Shown here one piece after another: positions 32,908 through 40,642 of a stretch of DNA of 64,000 nucleotides. Below the pieces are notes generated by a model. It saw nothing but the letters and a program-made list of their open reading frames with translations, did not search any database and had not been told where the DNA came from. The number at the start of each line of letters is the position of its first letter. Position 1 is the first letter of the stretch. The DNA is from Nitrososphaerota archaeon (GTDB taxonomy: Archaea; Thermoproteota; Nitrososphaeria; Nitrososphaerales; Nitrosopumilaceae), in contig JAGWFW010000002.1 of assembly GCA_028867735.1 (NCBI GenBank), positions 17,952 through 81,951 on the forward strand, in the 5' to 3' direction. The position numbers and the translations under genes were made by a program.

Positions 32908-33026
32908 ACCTTACACTCCCTCGCTCTCGCTACCGCTCGTGGCTTACGCCACCGCTCAGTCGCTAATCGGCTACGGCTCACCTTTTGGGATTGCAAGAAG
33001 CAGATGCTAAAGCGTTGGGTAATGTT
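32908..33026. other. GC-rich gene-free segment after cassette A
   Basis: The segment ctccctcgctctcgctaccgctcgtggcttacgccaccgctcagtcgc differs in composition from its AT-rich surroundings and is rich in cgct words. No ORF. It could be a relic of inserted DNA; no RNA fold was established. Confidence 0.35.
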
Positions 33027-33176
33027 TTAGTGCAGGATCGTGGGTCTACTTCCTCTCAATCTCTTTAATTTTTCATCTGCATCTTCATCGTTATCATTTG
33101 TACCATCAACCAGCCCAAAAAAGAAATTCAACAATCTATCAATCATCATTTCACCCTGTGCTTGAAGAATGTCCAT
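33027..33176 (-). CDS. 49-residue acidic microprotein (tentative)
   Basis: Hand-read ORF: MDILQAQGEMMIDRLLNFFF, GLVDGTNDNDEDADEKLKRL, then RGSRPTILH and TAA. It has an amphipathic N-terminal helix and an acidic C-terminal part. It is preceded on the same strand by the small ORF at 33205-33411. Coding-like but unverified, and no family is recognised. Confidence 0.35.
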   Translation of the reverse strand: MDILQAQGEMMIDRLLNFFFGLVDGTNDNDEDADEKLKRLRGSRPTILH

Positions 33177-33204
33177 AAAAGACCTTCAAAGAATGTAATT
33201 ACGC

Positions 33205-33411
33205 TTATTCACTCCCATGTGGTCGCAATAGCGAGATACTCCACAACTTCGGATATGCTAAGTTCTCCTGCCAAGAAAAGAACCATGGCGACCCCACCAA
33301 AAAAGAAAAGCCCCAGTAATAACCACGATCTGAATTACCACAAGGGCATACTTTACACGCTTTACGTATCGCATCGCTCATTTTTCTACTTCTTTTTCTG
33401 CATCTGAGCAA
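33205..33411 (-). CDS. Small Cys-containing ORF, possibly frameshifted (tentative)
   Basis: The ORF reads MSDAIRKACKVCPCGNSDRG, then YYWGFSFLVG. After the T6 run, another frame gives a better hydrophobic helix (FFFGGVAMVLFLAGELSISE), which suggests a frameshift in a small membrane protein with an N-terminal CxC motif. No family is recognised and the call is weak. Confidence 0.3.
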   Translation of the reverse strand: MLRCRKRSRKMSDAIRKACKVCPCGNSDRGYYWGFSFLVGSPWFFSWQENLAYPKLWSISLLRPHGSE

Positions 33412-33456
33412 AATCTACAATTCTTCCAGATACGCCAACAACGGCAGAAGTGTGGT

Positions 33457-34308
33457 TTAGTATACGTTCTCTGAATTTGTCCAGCACAGCTCAAACAGCA
33501 TGTGCATGGAGGCAATCAGTGAAGGTGAATCTGCCCACATGGCAAAAACGTTGTGCGAAGGGTGATCGGAATTTCTGAGGAAGAACAGGACCTCGTCAGA
33601 GTCGCGAATCAGAAAACACAGGTTTCCCCATCTATTGCCTGGCATTATCCTTATCTTGTTTCTGTCTATTTGTTTTGCATGCTCTGGCATTCTCTGGGTG
33701 GGAGAAATTATCACCTTGAAATCTGCAGCCGAGCTTGATAATAATTCAAGAAAATCCGCATAATAAAATCTTGCGAAGTCCTTTTCAGTGCAAAAAAGAA
33801 ATATTTCCTCCCGCGTCTGGCCTATCATGTTTTTGATCTTGCTGTTGATTTGCGGTGTACCCTGAAGCATCTGCATCTTTTCTTTTCTTGTCTCGCTTGT
33901 CTCCACTATGAAAGCTGGAATGCCGTTCCATAATTCGGTCAGTTCCTGCTCCTGCATTGCCAGGATCTTAACTTTTTCCTGCTCGGATTTTACAAGCGTC
34001 ACAATTGCATCACCAATTGGCAGTGTAGAATATCGTACGGGCGTGGAAAATTCCGCAGTTACAATCCCCTTGTTTTGTAACGTATTGATGATAAAATATG
34101 TCTCAGTCCTTGGTATGTCAAGCGCCTTTGATGTCTCAGGCGCGCTCTTTGGGCCGTATTTGCCAAGATAGATGAATACCTTGGCCTGGTTCTGGCTCAG
34201 GCCAAACTTTAGAAGCTCTCCCTTCACCTGCTCCATCTTTGCTTTGTACGGGTATAGTTTGGATTCCGAATCGGAGAGAAAGACTGATGTTATTTCTTGG
34301 TCCTGCAA
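33457..34308 (-). CDS. TrmB-family transcriptional regulator (paralogue 2)
   Basis: A 283-residue paralogue of the 29074 gene with the same layout: winged helix (KFGLSQNQAKVFIYLGKYGPKSAPETSKALDIPRTETYFIINTLQ), coiled linker (LVKSEQEKVKILAMQEQELTELWNGI) and PLD-like domain (EIFLFCTEKDFARFYY). The start is TTG 34308, with a TATA-like taatataaca about 23-32 nt upstream, which suits a leaderless transcript. It marks the right edge of the accessory zone. Confidence 0.85.
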   Translation of the reverse strand: MQDQEITSVFLSDSESKLYPYKAKMEQVKGELLKFGLSQNQAKVFIYLGKYGPKSAPETSKALDIPRTETYFIINTLQNKGIVTAEFSTPVRYSTLPIGDAIVTLVKSEQEKVKILAMQEQELTELWNGIPAFIVETSETRKEKMQMLQGTPQINSKIKNMIGQTREEIFLFCTEKDFARFYYADFLELLSSSAADFKVIISPTQRMPEHAKQIDRNKIRIMPGNRWGNLCFLIRDSDEVLFFLRNSDHPSHNVFAMWADSPSLIASMHMLFELCWTNSENVY

Positions 34309-34507
34309 CTAGTAAGTGGATCTGATACTGTAATATAACAAGCAGGATGGATTCATCAGTAAGCGTTCTCAGAAAAACTTAAAACAAATGAACAGTGTTT
34401 GCCTGTGTTTGTGTCTTGCTTGTGGAAATTCCACTGCATCTAAGATTAGTGCTTTTACAAAAAACATGAAAAGTATGTTGAGTTTTTGCAGTGGAGGTAT
34501 TCTGTCT

Positions 34508-34732
34508 TTAATCCGAGGTGCGATTGATTCTTTCAGCCAGCGTCAGCTTTGCGTTGGCAATGTCCCATAACGTGTTTTCAATTCTGGCCAGGTGCTCGTT
34601 TATCCCTTTTATGTCGCTTTTCAGAGAACGCAGCTTGATTGCCTCGACTTCAAGTGTTATGTCTGAAAGATATTCTGTAAATGCTTCAGAAAATGAGATG
34701 CCTTTTTGATTGAGTGCAAGTTCGCGAACCAT
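34508..34732 (-). CDS. Small helical protein
   Basis: A 74-residue helical protein (FTEYLSDITLEVEAIKLRSLKSDIKGINEHLARIENTLWDIANAK) with heptad-like spacing. A clear TATA-like element (minus-strand tttttatac, about 34755-34765) lies roughly 25-33 nt upstream of the ATG, good support for a real leaderless gene. It has the flavour of the cassette coiled coils but no shared sequence. Function unknown. Confidence 0.55.
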   Translation of the reverse strand: MVRELALNQKGISFSEAFTEYLSDITLEVEAIKLRSLKSDIKGINEHLARIENTLWDIANAKLTLAERINRTSD

Positions 34733-34883
34733 TTCTCTACTGGTGTATACGTTCTGTGATGTATAAAAATACCATCTGCCACTAGTGGAAATGAGAATGG
34801 CATCTGATCCACTTTTGATGGCAAATTCTCCTTTTTTGGAAAACGGTTATGGATTTTGTTAACCTAAAATTTTTCTAAAACCT

Positions 34884-35627
34884 TCAATCTAAGAATCTTC
34901 TGAAACTATCGTACTCGTTTTGAGTAAGATCACTTTTTCCCTTGGAGCCTAACGTCTCTTTCATCTTTTCAAATTTTTCTGCAAGCAGTGACAGGTCTAT
35001 CGGATGTCCTGTCTCATCGTTTTTCAAATCGATGTAATGTTTTACTCTCTCTTCGAATCTGTCCGGGGTGATCTCTTTGATCAAGACCTCGCCGGTAGTT
35101 ATGATTTTTGCCATGCGTTCTCTTTCTTTTTGTTCCAAGTTCTTTTTTTCATCCTCGATTGTCTGTCTGTGGTTTTCATAACCAGTCTTGATGTCTTTAA
35201 GCTGGGTCTCTAGTTTTGTAAGAACATCCTTTACCATTTCAGAAGACACCTGTTTGCCATCTTGAACCGTTTCTGTATTTTTCATCTCTGTGTTTTTCTG
35301 GTGTGAGCCTGATTCATCAGATGATTGGTCTGCAACCACTTTTAAGATAACTGGTTTTGAAACCTTTTTTGCCACCAGTCCAAATCCTACAAAACCGATT
35401 CCAGCCAAGGTCAGTCCTATTAACAAATACTGGCTGGCAGATATTATGACGCTGAGATGCGGGTATCCCATCTGGTGTAGCATTGTCACACTACTTAGAG
35501 AATTGCCTCCCGTTATAGAGGCAACAAAACTGTGTGCCGTTTGAGACAGAAAACTCGGTGCATAAAAATATGATATGATTGAAAAAATCACAAGTATGGT
35601 GCCTCCAATTGTCCACCAGAGTCTCAT
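34884..35627 (-). CDS. Two-helix membrane protein with cytoplasmic coiled coil
   Basis: From ATG 35627 (MRLWWTIGG): one N-terminal helix (WWTIGGTILVIFSIISYFYA), an extracellular loop of about 35 residues, a second helix (YLLIGLTLAGIGFVGFGLVA) and a long charged cytoplasmic part. That part includes a coiled coil (LTKLETQLKDIKTGYENHRQTIEDEKKNLEQKERERM) and a short C-terminal helical domain (LTQNEYDSFRRFLD). The track start at 35675 adds 16 residues. Not recognised. It sits beside pilus genes and could scaffold a membrane complex. Confidence 0.65.
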   Translation of the reverse strand: MRLWWTIGGTILVIFSIISYFYAPSFLSQTAHSFVASITGGNSLSSVTMLHQMGYPHLSVIISASQYLLIGLTLAGIGFVGFGLVAKKVSKPVILKVVADQSSDESGSHQKNTEMKNTETVQDGKQVSSEMVKDVLTKLETQLKDIKTGYENHRQTIEDEKKNLEQKERERMAKIITTGEVLIKEITPDRFEERVKHYIDLKNDETGHPIDLSLLAEKFEKMKETLGSKGKSDLTQNEYDSFRRFLD

Positions 35628-35833
35628 TATATGATCGACTGGAAGAAAATTAATATCAACTTGTTTGTAACACAAAGTGACATATTGTTCTACAAATGAA
35701 ACCTCTTTTCATACTGGCATGCCAGGTCTCCACAAGGTGTCTTTTCATCGCACAAATATCTTGGATGCTATTGTGTGTCTTGATAGGAGAAAACTAGCTT
35801 ATAATGCAGCCATAAAACGATTTGCATGCAAAA

Positions 35834-36370
35834 TCAAATTTGGATTTCACTTGGATGTTCTATGCCAATTTTGAACACAGACCTGTATGCGAACTTGGTG
35901 TGTGGGGACGATGGTTTTGTAAATGCCATGTCTAGGAGCAAGTCGCGGCCAAGAAAAGCCGTGCAGCCAAGGTCTTTTTTTACTCCCCTTGAAACAAGAC
36001 CGTCTACTGATTCTTTGATTTTTCCAAGTTTTTCCATTCGTGATTTTGCGTCTTCGAGGGCCTTGAAGCAAATCTCGAGTTCTCCCCTCAGCCCTATTCC
36101 GTCATAGATGAAGACTCCGCCCATGTCATGCCAGCTGCCTTTCTGGTCCTTCTTTTTTACCTGCTTTTTTTTCTTGGGGTCTGCAGGCTCGGCAATCTTT
36201 TCCCTGAGGTCGGAAAGATCTGATTCGTTGGACGAATCGTTTATTCTCAGTTTTTCTCCGATTGTCTTGGAATACTCCTCTAATCTGCGCTTTAGCTCCT
36301 CCAGATCCTTTTCTAGCGACGACTTGAACGCCATGATGTTGCGAAATGACACTAGTTTTCCTTCTTCCAT
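35834..36370 (-). CDS. Hypothetical coiled-coil protein in pilus locus
   Basis: A 178-residue soluble protein. N-terminal coiled coil (MAFKSSLEKDLEELKRRLEEYSKTIGEKL), a lysine cluster (PKKKKQVKKKDQKGSW), then a compact C-terminal part (GGVFIYDGIGLRGELEICFKALEDAKSRMEKLGKI ... FLGRDLLLDMAF). It lies two bases after the 36373 gene, so both are in one operon. Family unknown. Confidence 0.6.
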   Translation of the reverse strand: MEEGKLVSFRNIMAFKSSLEKDLEELKRRLEEYSKTIGEKLRINDSSNESDLSDLREKIAEPADPKKKKQVKKKDQKGSWHDMGGVFIYDGIGLRGELEICFKALEDAKSRMEKLGKIKESVDGLVSRGVKKDLGCTAFLGRDLLLDMAFTKPSSPHTKFAYRSVFKIGIEHPSEIQI

Positions 36371-36372
36371 GT

Positions 36373-36867
36373 CTAGCTGCCTGCCTTTTCAAAGTGTAGA
36401 GACTCGTTTCCTATCAGCATCTCCTCTGCGTTGGTTCCGGGAAGTCGCTTTAGTGCCTTGGTGCTTTCCCGCAGGAATGATATCTTCTTGCTCTTTGAGA
36501 TTCTGTCTGACCTTGTCAGGCCTATTACCTGGGGAATCGCATACTGTAGGACTTTGGATGCTTCGTCCAGTGTGAGCTGATCAAATCTCTTTTGCTCTGA
36601 TTTGTAATCGGGTTTTATTATTACGATGTCAAGGACGGGGGTTAGCGTGGCCCTTGAGTTTTCTGGAAGGTTTAGGATTCTTGGATCTAAATCAATGGAA
36701 AAACCGAGATACGCGGTGATTATCTTGAGTGAGTTGTACAGGTCGTCTGTCACGTTGGACTTTTCCTTTTCCAGCTCGTATACCTGTACTGCCTCGTCGA
36801 CTAGCTCCTCCATGGACTTTACTGCAGACGCTAGGTCGTCATCGCTTACATTAGCTTCCGTTGACAT
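36373..36867 (-). CDS. Hypothetical soluble helical protein
   Basis: A 164-residue acidic helical protein starting at ATG 36867 (MSTEANVSDDDLASAVKSMEELVDEAVQVYELEKEKSNV). The centre is LYNSLKIITAYLGFSIDLDP and the C-terminus is basic (GLTRSDRISKSKKISFLRESTKALKRLPG). No family recognised. Paired with the downstream coiled-coil gene. Confidence 0.6.
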   Translation of the reverse strand: MSTEANVSDDDLASAVKSMEELVDEAVQVYELEKEKSNVTDDLYNSLKIITAYLGFSIDLDPRILNLPENSRATLTPVLDIVIIKPDYKSEQKRFDQLTLDEASKVLQYAIPQVIGLTRSDRISKSKKISFLRESTKALKRLPGTNAEEMLIGNESLHFEKAGS

Positions 36868-37136
36868 TATCAAAAAATGGGCTTTTTTGAATAAAGAAGA
36901 TGTGTATGTAACTTGGAATTACAATCAAATTGACATAATTCTGATATCAATCTGAAAAATTTGCTACAAAAGGAAGATTTTGTCCATGTGGAAGATCGAA
37001 TCTAGTGTTAGAATTGTGAGATTTACCAAAAAGCAGTGTGAAAGCAGAACTGGTCTTCCAAGCTGTAAAAAAGAATAGTGTGAATTAGTACTTGCCGAAC
37101 GGTCATGGTGACGCAGTACAACACTGGCCGATTAAT
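36868..37136. other. Intergenic segment between pilin and helical-protein genes
   Basis: 269 bp with no credible ORF (a 29-codon frame near 36986 is weak). It contains the 3' flank of the large pilin-like gene and presumably the promoter of the 36373 gene. Nothing else recognised. Confidence 0.4.
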
Positions 37137-38474
37137 CTAAGGCGTTGTAATTCCTATGAACGGGATCGTCTGGGCGTAACCTGTTCCTCCCACGCCGTAT
37201 TTGTTGTTAGAAAAACTGCCAGTTATGACTACAAAACCAATGTAATCGCTACCAGAAGCTAACTGGTTAAAATTAGAATTGTTCGGACCTGTAGCAGCGA
37301 AGAAAACCGTAGTCGTCTTATTATATGGAAGTGATAGGCAGTAGTCTCCATTACTACAACTACTTCCATATGATGTATCTGACAGGCTGGGTGAAGGACC
37401 TGGTTTAATAGTCCCAACTATCGAGAATGGTTGATTGTTTTTCTGAGCGTTTCCTGGATATTCTACAACAAAAAAGAAGATCTCACTATGTTGAGAAAGC
37501 CATAATGTAGTACCTCCGCCAGTTGAGTTGTTATTAGTCATATTGAGGTAAAAACCTGTGTTTGTGTTCCCATTCAAGGTCCAACCACTTTGCCAGTTGT
37601 TTCCTTGCGTCCACCTGAATGATTCGTATTCTAGCGTAACTAATCCGGCTGCGGAAGCAATAGCGCTATTAATGGAGTTCTGACTGACAGATACAGCTGC
37701 TACCGCCACAGTGGCCTGAACGGACTGTCCTGGATATCCATTTTTGAGCTGTGCCTGATATGCGCAATTCGTATTTGTCGCACCCGTGATGGTTATTGGC
37801 CATGAAAATACTACGCTTCCTCCAGGGGACAAGGTACCAATTTTTGCGGGTGATACCGTGCCTAGATTGCAGCTAGTGGCATTACTTGATACAAGGGAGG
37901 GCGTCTGCGGACTAACGTTGATCAACGTCCCAGTACTGTTGTTTGTCACAATCAAAACCAATTGAGACTTGAAGCCACTTGGAACCGTTGGAGGCATAGC
38001 CATAAGCTGCAGGTTTAGAGGTGCGGTATTCGGGGAGTTGACAAAGAATTGTTGAAAATTTCCTCTTGATGTTACCAATTTGACATTGTAGGAATTTGAT
38101 TGATTAACAAACACGGGTATGTTCTGTCCTATGTTTGTCAGCACCCCGCCTGGTGCGACAAAATTGTTTGTTGGAACATAACTGTTCACCCAATCAGTTG
38201 TCGTTGTATTTTGAATCCACATTTTTGTAAACTGGATTGGAAGGCTGCCTGTATTTGCAACTGTTACGTCGAGCTTCCCATTAGGAACCGTCACGCTTGA
38301 GATCTGGAATTTTTCCTTGTCCACATCGGTCAGCTGCTGGTTTTTTACAAGAACAGACTGGTTAAAGTTGTTTAGGATTCCCATGCTGTATGAGATGTAT
38401 GCTATGGTGGTTGTCAGCGCAATTATGGCAAAAACCATTCCAACTACGCTAGCAATTCCTCGTCTTGTTCTCAT
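37137..38474 (-). CDS. Large type IV pilin-like secreted protein
   Basis: A 445-residue protein with an archaeal class III signal peptide: MRTRRGIASVVGMVFAIIAL, a double Arg before Gly and a hydrophobic helix (PibD/ArlK-type cleavage expected). The rest is beta-rich, Asn/Thr/Ser-rich and Gly-rich, typical of archaeal extracellular domains (GKLDVTVANTGSLPIQFTKMWIQN). It is far longer than usual pilins, so it may be a minor pilin or tip adhesin. The start overlaps the upstream pilin gene by 4 bases. Confidence 0.78.
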   Translation of the reverse strand: MRTRRGIASVVGMVFAIIALTTTIAYISYSMGILNNFNQSVLVKNQQLTDVDKEKFQISSVTVPNGKLDVTVANTGSLPIQFTKMWIQNTTTTDWVNSYVPTNNFVAPGGVLTNIGQNIPVFVNQSNSYNVKLVTSRGNFQQFFVNSPNTAPLNLQLMAMPPTVPSGFKSQLVLIVTNNSTGTLINVSPQTPSLVSSNATSCNLGTVSPAKIGTLSPGGSVVFSWPITITGATNTNCAYQAQLKNGYPGQSVQATVAVAAVSVSQNSINSAIASAAGLVTLEYESFRWTQGNNWQSGWTLNGNTNTGFYLNMTNNNSTGGGTTLWLSQHSEIFFFVVEYPGNAQKNNQPFSIVGTIKPGPSPSLSDTSYGSSCSNGDYCLSLPYNKTTTVFFAATGPNNSNFNQLASGSDYIGFVVITGSFSNNKYGVGGTGYAQTIPFIGITTP

Positions 38475-38995
38475 GGAGGCGCCCCCTGTGTCGTGTATAT
38501 GGAACCTCGTGCGGTAGTGACTGTAATGGTGTCAGGGCTCTTGCTCTTCCAAATTGTACCGGTTGGAAGTTCAGCCGAGATGGTATATGACTTTTGTGAC
38601 AAAATACTGGCAGGAAGAGATGCTCGACTTGGAGAATAGTGATTTATGACTGTACCATTGACCTGAATCTGGTTTACTGTAACCCCAACGGTTCCTGTAT
38701 TTGTCAGAGTCACGTTTATGACGTTATTTCCATTTGTAGTGTTGCAGCTATGGCAAAATATGATGTTTTCTATGGACAAACTCTCGGTGATTTTGTTTGT
38801 GTCGTTTGATGCCGTAGTGGATAATGCAGTTTCAAAAACCTTGAGATTGCCGTTTGACCACGCAACTAGAGCACTGCCAAGAACTGCAACCGTTGTCAGC
38901 ATTAACGCTGTTGTTATAATCGTAGCCAGACCCCTTCTGCAGGAAACTCTGAACCCAGTTGGATTCTTTTTGTTGAATCTGGTAATGTCAGACAT
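38471..38995 (-). CDS. Type IV pilin-like protein
   Basis: A 174-residue protein with signal SCRRGLATIITTALMLTTVAV, a class III-type Arg-Arg-Gly junction and a hydrophobic helix. The mature domain is beta-rich (NGNNVINVTLTNTGTVGVTVNQIQVNGTV) and contains a CHSC pair. It sits between the 39000 gene (4-bp gap) and the large pilin (4-bp overlap), giving a three-gene operon. Confidence 0.8.
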   Translation of the reverse strand: MSDITRFNKKNPTGFRVSCRRGLATIITTALMLTTVAVLGSALVAWSNGNLKVFETALSTTASNDTNKITESLSIENIIFCHSCNTTNGNNVINVTLTNTGTVGVTVNQIQVNGTVINHYSPSRASLPASILSQKSYTISAELPTGTIWKSKSPDTITVTTARGSIYTTQGAPP

Positions 38996-38999
38996 GCTG

Positions 39000-39542
39000 C
39001 TAAACCGTACGTATTTTCTGTTCCTGGATTAGAGACTGGGAAGACTCAATCTCTCTATCAGTCTGTTTTTCAGTATCTGAAACGTCATCGATTAATTTTA
39101 CATCATCCAATAATTCCGTCTCGGCATGTCTTTCTTCATCCTTCTCCAAGGGTGATGTCAGGTTGCGCTGACCTGCTTTTGCAATGTCTGCCAATTTGTA
39201 GGCAGGACATGGTATCTGCATGGTCTTTGATGTTATGTATATGAATGGAAAGATCTCCTGGTAGAGAGTGTTTACCACACGCGGTATGTTTTTCTCATCA
39301 TTGCCAAGACGGTCTGACATTTCCTGCGCGTTTCCATAAATCGTTGCAAACCCATCCATGCTTATTTTTACATTTGTCGGGTTTGAGAGCAGGACAAACT
39401 TGTATTTCAGCCTGACATACCCCTCCTCGTTTTCCACCTCGTCAATTGAGGCTTCAATGTCGTATTTTGTAAAAGAACAATCATCCTTCAGCTTTGTTAC
39501 CAAAAACGAGTTTATCTCTATCTTCTGATGCATTTTATACAT
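39000..39542 (-). CDS. Hypothetical protein with SecB-like character
   Basis: A 180-residue soluble protein. The first ~125 residues are beta-rich (EGYVRLKYKFVLLSNPTNVKISMDGFATIYG) and end in a helix plus hydrophobic strand (RVVNTLYQEIFPFIYITSKTMQIPCPAYKL), reminiscent of the export chaperone SecB. The C-terminal ~55 residues are acidic and disordered. As first gene of the pilin operon, a pilin-holding chaperone role is attractive but unproven. Confidence 0.55.
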   Translation of the reverse strand: MYKMHQKIEINSFLVTKLKDDCSFTKYDIEASIDEVENEEGYVRLKYKFVLLSNPTNVKISMDGFATIYGNAQEMSDRLGNDEKNIPRVVNTLYQEIFPFIYITSKTMQIPCPAYKLADIAKAGQRNLTSPLEKDEERHAETELLDDVKLIDDVSDTEKQTDREIESSQSLIQEQKIRTV

Positions 39543-39616
39543 GTCTAGAAAGAGTTCTGAAAACTTAACCCCCTGTCTGTAGTTTGATGGTACACATCAC
39601 ACATGATTAGACGCAG

Positions 39617-40642
39617 TTGCACACGAATCCTGTGAACGGCAGGGATCTTGAACCAGGACACCAAATGAAGGAGGTCAGCACATCAAAGGTAAGCAACGAG
39701 AATTTTTCGCTAAACATACAGGTATCAAAATTCAAGAAAAGCAACAGCGAGCTTTCAAAAAACTATGACATCAAAAAATATCTGGACCCGTACAGGTTCT
39801 CATTTTCATCAGATATCTCAGAGCTTATACCAAGGGATACTCCGCCGTACCTTGACAACGGAGAGCGCTATGTGGAAAGGATTGCAAGGTCGCTTGCCTT
39901 CTTCAAGCAGTGCGCCCTTATCGGTCCGAGCGGAACTGGCAAAACCCACATTGTGTATCTCGTGGCAGAGCTTGGCGGACTGCCGTTATGGGAGATAAAC
40001 TGCGGCCTGCAGACGTCTGTCTTTGACCTCTTTGGAAGATATGTCGGCCTTGGAAAGGAAAACTGGATAGACGGATTGATAACGTCGTGGTGCAGACATG
40101 GCGGAATACTGTATCTTGATGAGGCCAACATGATGAAGCAGGATATCGCAACAAGGCTTAACCCAATACTTGACCAGAGGGGTCACATGGTTCTGACCGA
40201 AAAAGACAACGAGGTAATCTCGCGTCACAATGATGCATTTTTGATAATAAGCATGAATCCTGTCTCGTCGGAATTTGCCGGAACAAAGCCAATCAATGCC
40301 GCAATGAGGCGAAGAATGAGTGTCTGGCTGAATTTTGATTATATGAGCGTAGGCCAGAAAATTGACGAAAAGGAGATTGATCTTGTGGAAAAAAAGGCAG
40401 AGGTAAGTAGAGATGACGCCGAAAAAATAGTAAGGGTTGGTGCTGAGCTTAGAACCCAGTACAAGTCAGGTGAGATCCCATATGGTCCTTCTGTCGGGGA
40501 TTTGATAAACTGGGCCAGACTGATACATGATGGTACGCCTCTAAAAGATGCAGCAGAAGAAACCATTGTTGCACTCACAAGCGATGACCTTGATGTTCAG
40601 GACATGGTTCGAAAGATAATACGCAAAGTAGCTGGACCTTGA
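39617..40642 (+). CDS. MoxR-type AAA+ ATPase
   Basis: A 341-residue AAA+ protein. Walker A is GPSGTGKTHIVYLVAE, Walker B GGILYLDEANMM, sensor 1 LIISMNPVSSEF, and arginine-finger-type residues occur in NAAMRRRMSVW. MoxR ATPases act with VWA-domain partners to mature or remodel protein complexes, and the VWA gene follows immediately with a TTGA overlap. The track start is TTG 39617; ATG 39665 is an alternative. It diverges from the pilin operon over 74 bp. Confidence 0.85.
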   Translation: MHTNPVNGRDLEPGHQMKEVSTSKVSNENFSLNIQVSKFKKSNSELSKNYDIKKYLDPYRFSFSSDISELIPRDTPPYLDNGERYVERIARSLAFFKQCALIGPSGTGKTHIVYLVAELGGLPLWEINCGLQTSVFDLFGRYVGLGKENWIDGLITSWCRHGGILYLDEANMMKQDIATRLNPILDQRGHMVLTEKDNEVISRHNDAFLIISMNPVSSEFAGTKPINAAMRRRMSVWLNFDYMSVGQKIDEKEIDLVEKKAEVSRDDAEKIVRVGAELRTQYKSGEIPYGPSVGDLINWARLIHDGTPLKDAAEETIVALTSDDLDVQDMVRKIIRKVAGP

